Below are positions 1-9,600 of a stretch of 38,952 nucleotides of DNA, in pieces. The DNA comes from Lingula anatina (lineage: Eukaryota; Brachiopoda; Lingulata; Lingulida; Lingulidae). The notes under the pieces are model-generated. The model had not been told where the DNA came from. It saw only the letters and a list, made by a program, of their open reading frames with translations, and ran no database searches. The stretch covers positions 234,292 through 273,243 of the forward strand of contig NW_019774358.1 of assembly GCF_001039355.2 (NCBI RefSeq), read 5' to 3'. Both the position numbers and the translations under genes were made by a program. Position 1 is the stretch's first letter. Every line of letters begins with the position of its first letter.

Positions 1-904
1 GGACGTAGGGGCACGCGATCTCGTTGGGAGCCGGTTCCGCTCCGGCTGGGGCTAGTGGATTCTCGAAGTGCACTTTAAAATCTGATTCGCTGGGGGTTAT
101 GTTCTCAGGTTCGCTCCGCGACTTAACGGTTCCGTTCCAATTTATTCTCTGCCACAAGGCTCTTGAGTCATGAATCATTGCGATGTTCTTCCATGGACTA
201 GAAGTTCTGTCTGTCGCATTATTGGTTTGACTGGTCGATGCTGCGGTTAATGCCTCGCGCATCTTTAGATCTAAGTCGTTACAGATTTTGTTCACATCGA
301 AATTTTCTGTATCAGTATCAGGTGGGTCGGTCCGTTCGATTGATTCATAGAATGTTTTGTGGTCTACACTCGACCATGTGAAGTGCTTGTGAACTTTCGC
401 GTTTCTGGCGGCTTCACCGCTTGTGGTGTGATCACATAACAACTGAGCGCGTTCTAGCGTAGCGTTTAAAAGCGTTCCCCTTCTCGTTGACCATCCGCGC
501 GTGTCAAATTTGATGAAAATTGGTGCGTGGTTAGATGGTAAGGTGAGGTTACACATGATATCCAACTCTAAAACACAATGCATTAGGTCGGGTGATAGGA
601 AGCAATGGTCTAACTCAGATATCCATCTATCCCTCATTCTAAAAGTAAGATCGCACGGATAGTTTTTTCTGTTGCACTGTAGGCCGTTCACCAGCACTAA
701 CGGTTTCAATGCTCCCGCGATAAGTACTGCGTTTTCGTTTGGAGTTTTCACCCTATCGTTTGGCATCCTATATGAGTAGCCCCTGCCTAGAGAATTTGAA
801 AACGATTTTCGCAGATGTGAGAAACGAGAGTTTGTGTCTCCCAGTAATACAAGGGACTTGTTGTTTTGGACTACGTCGTTGTTCACGAGACTGCTAATGC
901 AGGT
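1..904 (-). mobile_element. Non-LTR retrotransposon (LINE) fragment, endonuclease C-terminal half and linker
   Basis: The minus strand is open for about 301 codons, from a stop at 905-907 to the window edge. The protein starts inside an endonuclease/exonuclease/phosphatase domain: LVLLGDTNSRF matches the GDxN motif and LDHCFLSPDL the late D-H motif of LINE endonucleases. It then runs into the linker before the reverse transcriptase (SRALWQRINWNG, typical of invertebrate LINEs). The reverse transcriptase would lie left of base 1. The abrupt start inside the endonuclease fits the usual 5' truncation of LINE insertions. With no stop or frameshift over 900 bases the copy looks fairly young. The clade is not determined. 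It lies downstream of, or in an intron of, the plexin gene on the same strand. Confidence 0.85.
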
Positions 905-1577
905 TCACAGGTAAGTTTTTCAGAAAAACACCGTAGCCGATCAGCGCCGATACATTCAGGAAAGCGTATCCTCCGCTTGGATCACCGGCATTTTTTGTTA
1001 TCTGACAAATTAGATGTCCGATGTCAATTTACGTTTTAGCTTTTAATTCTGAATTTACTAATATTTTGGGCTAAATCCGATGTAAGATTCATAGGCATGA
1101 CGCATGACTGTTAAAATTTCAACATATTTTATTTCGTTTTCTTCCTGATGTTTTTTTATCATCATTTGTTGCGCCACTTGTTGCACACACTGAAGTTCTA
1201 AGGCAATGATGATACCATCCATTGTATGATAATTTAAGCTAGCCTTCACATTTAACAGATACAATTATTCAGACCTTTCAACACTACTGGTCGTCTCGAG
1301 AATATCCCCATGACATATCTCCTGATTCCCCGATTCAGCATAAACGCCCCCTGATTTATCAAACTAGAACGCTTGGCGATAAAATGTGTCGCTGGATCTT
1401 GTGAACACTCAGCAAAATACACCTTGTGACTATATTCAATGTGCCGTCACTTACTTGCTTTATCGGTTTCATGAATTGACGATGGTAATTGCAGTAAAAA
1501 AGGAGGAGGAAATGTGAAGACAAAACAGCGCCGGGTCTTTGTGTGACTTTCTCCCTAAACACTTTCTATGTTGCTGT

Positions 1578-1626
<49 letters not shown>

Positions 1627-3408
1627 CGAGATAGCGATCAATTAAACCGCCGCTGCTGCTTTTTCAGGTAGACATCCTCGTTTATCATTTAGATGCTGAG
1701 GAATGTCAAATAGTAGCTACAGTACACTGTATATCAAACCTCGGTCCAAGTTATGAAAGGTTTAAGCACAAAACGCTTAGTTCATGGTATTTTTTCATTC
1801 AAGACAAACTTCTGTACCTATGATATGTGACAATAGGGTCTTTACAAAGCCTTACGTATACTTAAATATATTCCAGTAACATATGGATTAAGGCAAGCGA
1901 CGTAATCGTACCTCAACCTGAGGCATCCCCTATGAAAGCACCAGGATGAACACTGGAAAGCTGAGTACAATAATTAACTTTTTTTAAATATCGATTACAA
2001 CATGCTGTACAATGACTGAGTCGTAAAAGGATTAATGAACTTTTTTGTCTTTAAAACAATTCATTTCGAAATTAAAAGAAGCAGTTTTTTCAGGAGGCAT
2101 GGGAGGGGGAGACATAGCTAACGTCAGGTGATTCATTAAAGCCGAGGATTGTTTCACTATCAAATATGTAAAGCATATGTCATAAAAGCACTTTAATAAA
2201 ATGTTTGTTACAATCTGCAACATTTGTTCATTTATATAGCAAAGCGAAGTTAACGCCAAAGGTAAATAGTAACTGATACCGTAATCCTTCTTGTCCATGT
2301 ATTTCAATCGTATCAAAACGTTTCATACACAATGTTCATAAATGTCATAATTTTGGCGATTTATCGGAACCATAATTGTACAAAGTGGGTTAGCATAACT
2401 TAAGCAACAACCAGTATGAAAATCAACTAAATAAATAAATAAATCATAGGTCCCCCTGTTGCACGTCGGAGTTGGATTCTCCTTGCGCCTCTGTCAATGC
2501 ACCTCATTTAATTTAAATATTATAATATAAATTTAGTATGAGTAATATATTTGCCATGTATTGTTCCTTTTTGAAAATGGTATTCGCTGTTTTTTCCTTT
2601 TTCCTCATTCGTTATCGTCCATGTTTTATAAATACTTGAATCATTAGGTTTATAAATAAATTATTCATTTATAAATTAATGCAATAAGAATATTTTGAGG
2701 TTGATGCTGACGCTCATGCATGTTAATCAAACAAACAATACTTAGTTCAATTTTTGACAATGGAAAATTCATATTGAATACTGACAAAAAATTTAACTAG
2801 CAGTTTGTTAGCAACACTAAAAAGATAATCAGCTGCGCGTGCTAAACTAGTGAACAAAATGACAGTTCGCTACGGTAAACGGTTTAGTGGCACGCGGTAG
2901 CATGGGTTCAAGCCTCTTACAGCTATAATCCTGTCGCCACAACAAACAATGTGTACCTTCTGGCTGATGTATCCTGCTGTTAATTACACTTTGTTACAGC
3001 AGATTGTTGCGCTCGCACTGGACCACAGATACCGGTGTCATGGGGGTCACTCGCCTAAGGTATTGTGTGTTATTACGCCTACACTATTGTGTTTTTGCGT
3101 TCGAATTTTGAAGGGATTTAGACGGCTCTCCATTGTTTGTCCGCCCCTTCTATTCACAGGATAGGTATTAAAACATTTCAAACGTTTTTTAAAAAGTTAT
3201 ACAACGGAAATATAAATATTATTACTACTGTGCAATCTAAATTAAAAATCCTGCTCTTTCCCACGAAGACCAGTGATGTGGATAAAGTTGTACTTCAAAA
3301 CACCTATGCACCATATAACTGAACTGTTTGGAGCACATGTATACCCTGCCAGTCATTTCATATTTTCATCAACATCAGTGATAAAAAAGTAATCAAAAAA
3401 ATGCTCAC
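905..3408. other. Non-coding stretch downstream of the last visible plexin exon
   Basis: No plexin-like exon (IPT4, transmembrane or GAP region) could be read on the minus strand here. The stretch is AT-rich and holds a poly(A) tract at 1579-1626 and scattered short ORFs without recognisable motifs. It is probably intron, but a broken or rearranged gene is possible. Confidence 0.5.
1579..1626. repeat. Poly(A) tract
   Basis: The tract is 35 A residues, a single G, then 12 more A. It could be an old retroelement tail, but no body was recognised beside it. Confidence 0.9.
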
Positions 3409-3523
3409 CACATATCTGAACATCTGGGAGTAGCGGTATACTATGCCCAAACCCTGGACCTGTACTTCTATGGAACCATTCCTGGCCAACCTGCCTGGAG
3501 CTTCAGCTGCCGTACACACAATT
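3409..3523 (-). CDS. Plexin exon 14: end of IPT3 (last exon visible)
   Basis: 115 bases, phase 2 in and phase 0 out, acceptor GATTTTAG and donor GTG|GTGAGC. It encodes IVCTAAEAPGRLARNGSIEV followed by a G-x-x-Y-R-Y-S-Q-M-F-R-Y tail. The family motif IVC at the exon start fits exon 13 exactly. The good donor shows that the transcript should continue. Confidence 0.88.
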
Positions 3524-6500
3524 CTAAAATCATGCAAACATAGTTTTGAAAAATAGAACATTGGAAGAAACGACTCAGTAGTCATAGCAGCTTAGGGGGT
3601 CTACTGGACAAATAAGGCGGAAAAATGTCAGGGAATTTAAGATTTTAGTGTGATGTAGAAAAAAAAAAAACACTTCTTGTAAGTGAAATCTTACAAATCT
3701 ATCGGTTAAAACAGTGATTTAATCTCTATACAACGCTATCCAAGAAACCAATAATAAATTGGCATACAATTGTAACATCTTTCTCATTTTCTTTAACTGC
3801 AGTAAATTTTAGACAACAATACCCATGGTTCAGACACAATTGCCAGTGCCAACGTGCTTGGAAGTTCCCACTGTTCTTTACCTCTGTGACACCACATAAG
3901 CTTCTGCAACAGGTCTACAGGCCACCCCTGCCAGTCTTACAGTTGGTATACTAGCATCAGAGGTGCCTAAATTGGTGCCACTGATGGTGACCTTGGTGTG
4001 ACCTTCAACTGGGGCGCTCAAGGGAGTAACCTGACAGACAGTGCTTTAATTTTAAAATGTCATCATACTCTCTCAGCTAAATTTTTCTCATTAACTTTTT
4101 CATCGAGTCCCAGTTCTTTCTTATATAATAACGGTTTAATAAACACAAATAAAATGTTTGCTTGACAATTTTTTTGAAAAGCAGTATATTCACGTGACAC
4201 TTACAATTATGATAATAACTAAATAACACTTCTAAATCTTAACATTAAACATCAAACTGTTCGTAGCAAGGATATTAAATGTACGATATATTGCAGTTCT
4301 AACCAAGTTAATGATAACATTAGAACAAGTGCTCTCAACTGGCACACTGCATGTTAGGCGATACTTGCACGTCCCTCCACAGGAAGCACAGCCAAACTTT
4401 ATATCCACGGCACCAATACATCTGCCACATGTGGTGCCCATGACGTCACACTTGTACAGGATTGCTGAAATAACAGTGTGGTCATCGTAATGTAATGGTG
4501 TGCCATAATTACCAAAACATGTATGACATATACTGCCCAACAATGTTACACTTGTGTTGTACATAAACTGCCAACAAAACAATAGACTTGCACTATACTA
4601 TTGCATGTGGAATGATTTACTTCACCTTCTTATGGACAGGTGAAATGAATCTTTTTGAGAAGGTAAAATAATGTATTTAAGCATTTACACATTCTAACAT
4701 TTACATATACTTAGAACAAAGTTTGAAAGAAAGCTAAAACCAATTTGGTGTACATTACACACCACTGACTTCAGAACCTGTGGGTTGATCTATCACATGG
4801 TTATTATTCCAGATTACTTGTATTTTGTGTCTCTCCTGTCCAATGTTGGCTGTGTATTCATACTGGAATAATGAACGGACATCCCCGTTAAATGCACCCA
4901 AACAGTAACAACTAAAATTAAAAAACAGATGTCAACAAATCTCAACTAGTAGACCAACTGTCTTTATCTTATAAAATATATCATTCTTTCCTACCTTATC
5001 TACTTGCTATAAAATATTAGCTCTTATAATATATTTTAAGTAAATTTCAGGACATTTCTAATTTATTACAATATGCCTGGACAGCAATAGGCCAAATTTT
5101 GGACTAACAAGTTTCAATATATGACAAGAATACACAGTTCTAATTTGGATTTCTCTTTGAACTGGTGGGTATGAATTGGTCCTTGTTTGAACAAACTGAA
5201 AGTTCGCTGTCTTTGGAAAAAGAAGCAAGTTCCTGTGTACTGATATGGTTTACGTCATGTCTACTCACAGAGTGGCTCTGACAATCTATGGCACTATCAT
5301 TCTTTCTGATAGCTGATACTGTGTTATTTATCTTGGTATTTAACTTGGTATAATGGTACGGTAGAGCAGATTATTATATAAAATGGCCCCAGTTTGAACT
5401 GAATGCTCACTGTCTTCGGAAAAAAGAGATGTTATGTGATAACTACTCACAGTGTGTCTCTGGCAGTCTATGGCACTATCATTCTGTCTGATAGCTGGGG
5501 CTGTGTTAGTACCTATCTTACATTGATAACCACCTTGGCCAGCCTGGAATAACATTCGGGCAAGGTTGAGAATAACCAAAATGGTCGTAGAGTATTTGCA
5601 AACATTAGAACTCCATGTAGCTATTTCTTGTAAAAAAGCTCTGTAAGTTTTAAGTTGGAATATCAGATTTATGTCAAACTTGCCATGGGTACTGAATTGG
5701 AAATTAACTCTTACTTTATTATAATATTGCAAAATCATAATTTATCTTCCATAATTCTTAGGTTTTATATCGCAAATAAAAAAAATCAAAACATAAGTAC
5801 GAAGAGTGTATTCCTACGTGTACATATATAAATAACGATGAAATGATTAAGAACCACATTTTAGAGAATCTTTACCTGTGGTACAGGTAGATTCTTTCCA
5901 CTCAGTGAGATCACTTTAGGTACCCCAACAGGTAACAGGATGTCCTGTGCACGTGGCAGGAGCTTGGGACACATGGTTTGACCTTTAATACCCACACTGA
6001 CATGACTCTGAAATGACAGAAACAAGTCTTTATTCATACTTTGTGTTTCTGTTAAAACAGGAAGTGTGTGATATTTGTTTATTTCGCTTGTAGTAATTCA
6101 CGTGCCTCAAGCATATTTTTTCTTTTCTGCGTCGCTTGATATCTTGTTGAAAATTGGTGCCACACACTCTTTTGAAATAACAAGACTTCTTCTCTACTTG
6201 TTGTTGTGAATGGCGTTTTAGATAACATAACGTTAATAAATTGATCGACCCACCTGCACAATCTCATTCTTGTTTTATTTGTAATGTCAACAATTTACCT
6301 AGCTTTTTTATGGGAAATAAGGTTTATACAATCAATAAATTGAAAGTACATTTTGCCCGAGTATCAGCCCTCCACTAGAACTACAAGTACTGCTGGCGTG
6401 GGTGCACGTGTTAGCAAAAATACACCAATCACAGGCCCACTTGCTGCTGGTACAGGACACACACCTACAGTAATAATACATACATTCACGTGTTAGCATA

Positions 6501-6609
6501 TATACACTGTTCACCAATCACAGACCTACTTGCTGCTGACACAGGAGACACACATAGGCCTACCAATTAATACACATGCTAAATAAGACGAATGTTCACA
6601 CTCCTCCTC

Positions 6610-6666
<57 letters not shown>

Positions 6667-9600
6667 ATTGATGTGTTAGTCCGTAGGGTGTTTTGAGTAA
6701 TGTTTCTCAAAATTTATGTCCATAAAGACTGGGCCTTTTTAGATATTGATATGCATCATATAATGTAAATCAACAGTTAATGTGATACCTTTCACTAATT
6801 TTCCTTTGAGAGCAGACCACTGAGATGCTTCATAGTGGATCTGATAGGATGTACAGCTATAAACACAATGAAAAGTAATTACCCTGAGTGTGCACCGCAG
6901 TCAAAATAAGTGAAGTTGGTCGTTAAAAACTTGACGCTTGTCGTAACTGATTTGATAGATAAGGGTATTGTAATGTGGTCTGGAATGAAAGTTTTTTACT
7001 TAATAAATGTGGCAGAAGAAAAATATAAAGAAACAAAAAGAAAAAAAACGCATACTTTCGGTTTACCGCTGTATCAAAATGATATCTGGCAGTGTCTTTC
7101 GTTTCTTTATTACAACATAAAGTTGAATGATCAATTAATTATACTAAATATCATTAGTTTAATGAATGGAGACGTAAAGAACAATATATCCCAAAACACA
7201 TGTACATGTTTGAGATCTGCGTTTAAAGTAAAATTTATTGTATAAAAAGGTGGTAATTTACTACCTATTACTTTGTGTAATTTTTAGAGTGTGGTTGTTA
7301 GAACATGTATGCAACCTGTATATGAACAAAAACCTTACCGACTCCAGTTGGTATAGTAGGTAAGCTGTTAGGTGTGTCACATGTCACCAAGTTTCCTCCA
7401 GTGACTGTGGCACTGACAGCTGTGGTATCAAATACACACTGGTAGTTCTCTCCTGGGGGTAGAAGGCTTACTGAGATGTTCACCTAAAAACACGAATGAA
7501 CATGTCGGTGATTATCTTTAGATGGTAGTTAATATTGTAACTTACAGATACATGTACCAAGCTGCCGATTGCATTCAGCCACACTCACAGTAACGTGATC
7601 CTCATATCGATGCATTCCTGTGTATGACGTTGTTAAGCGGTTATATGACCGGTTACAGCACCGTTTACCTTACAATGGACACAAAAAGTCGTAGTACAAG
7701 ATCTACAGCATTCTCCTACGCACAGATGTACAAACGTTATTTGTGCAATAAATGTTCGTATATAGCAATGTTTTGTACCTGTGTGGGTCTGGCTAGGGGT
7801 GTGTTTGATGGTGAAATGTTATTGATCTTGGGACGCTGTCCATTATTAAAGGGAAGCCATCTTTCGGCGCCATCTGCATCCGAGCATTGACTTTTTCTTC
7901 TGCATCTAGAAACTTAAACTCATTGATCACTTTGTTTCGTAAATGAAAGACGGGTTTTAGCCCCCCTTAAAATAATAGTTTTATGTAATATAAAAATTGA
8001 ACTCAAGAAAAAATGACTTCTATATGGCATGCATGCGTTAGCGGGAGTTTTTTTGTCATACATTCAATATTGACGCTATGAAACGGTCTGTACCAGTGCA
8101 AGAAAGACACTTACCGTGGGAAAAATCATGCTAAATAAAATACTCAATCATTTTACCTTTTTCTCTTGCAACATTTCACAGGGTAATGGATTATTATTAA
8201 AATTAAAAGAAATGCACCAATGAGGAAATAAGCAATACATTTAATATACCGATGCGTTTTTAATTGTTCCCCAAATGTTTCCAAAAACACAGGGAAGTTT
8301 TTGGTGGTACTTATCTTTCGTTATGTAAAACAAAGAAACAATACCTTTTGCTAACTACATAAACAGTGTACATGTATATTGTATGACTTAACGTTTCTGA
8401 ATCTTTTCCAAAAGCATATATGTTTTTCCCTTTCTGATATCCAATATAAAGCATTCAGAAATAATCACACAATGTAAATAAATACACAATATTTTATTCT
8501 TACTTGTTCTCCAGACTGCACCACCCACAGAACGGATCTCTTGATGCCAGACATTCCTCACAACTATTATAACTACCACAGTCTTCTACCTTCATCTTAC
8601 TAACCTGGGGAGAGTTTGATAAATAATTCCACATTTGGTTCGATTTACAATCTAAATAAAAAACCCTGCTTTTATTACGTTTAGTTCTTGGGCAAAAAAG
8701 TATAGATATTCAAAATACATCAAACATTTGTCCACTGCCATCTTAGCTCATCGTTTGAAAGTAATCCCATAATTCAACAATTTAAAAAAAATATATTGAC
8801 CGAGTATGACTTTTGACTTTTTTATGTCCCTTTAAAGGGGTAATTACTCTTCGTATGAGATCTATATTTCACAATAAAAATATTGTGAATAACTCATTGA
8901 AATATAATATATTCTGTTTTTACCACAAAAACGGCAGCTATAGCTATTATTCTAAAATCTGAGCTTGTCTTTAGACCACGTGACCACCATTGATGGCTAT
9001 ACTCTGATAAAATCTCTTAAGAGATTTTAACAAAAAACCAAACTTTTTAGAATAAAACCAGGGACTAACTTTGAATGTAAAAATGGATTCATTAATCATT
9101 GGTAAGTATGGGAAAATTGTTGTTTACTCCAGGAAAATTCATTTTTGACCGAAACGAAGAGTTATTATCCCTTTAAGTTTTAAAAAATGTTATTCGGTTT
9201 ATTCCCCCATATACAGTAGTTACATATTCGTTTATATGGAGCCGTACATATGTTACATTTCTATAGAACTCACCTTGTATTTGGTCATAATATACATGTG
9301 CTCTCCTGTACCGTCTAACTGTATATCTTTAACCTGATCGCTTGACACTTGCACCGATGCATATTCCACAGCAGATGTATTAGACTGGATTAATATCTGA
9401 AAACATTATTAACGGTTCGAAGTTCATTAATTCCTTTGCCATTGATATATATATATATATATATGTTTTAAAATGTTTAGTTTGAACAAAATGCGAGGGA
9501 AATGTTTCAGTTAGAAAACTTTTGAATATGCCTTTACCCATTTAATAAACGCTTATTGATGGTTTAACATACGAATACTTTATCTATACCTTAATATAGT

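Noticed and set aside
903-914. CACAGGTAAGT, a perfect splice-donor match on the plus strand
   Set aside because: It sits at the LINE edge with no exon upstream on that strand; treated as chance.
6790-6862. Possible extra plexin exon with AG and GT borders
   Set aside because: Its frames carry stops or the wrong phase; the exon at 6883-6979 fits motif and phases on both sides.
7624-7890. Plus-strand ORF of 88 codons
   Set aside because: It overlaps plexin exon 5 on the opposite strand and has no motif.
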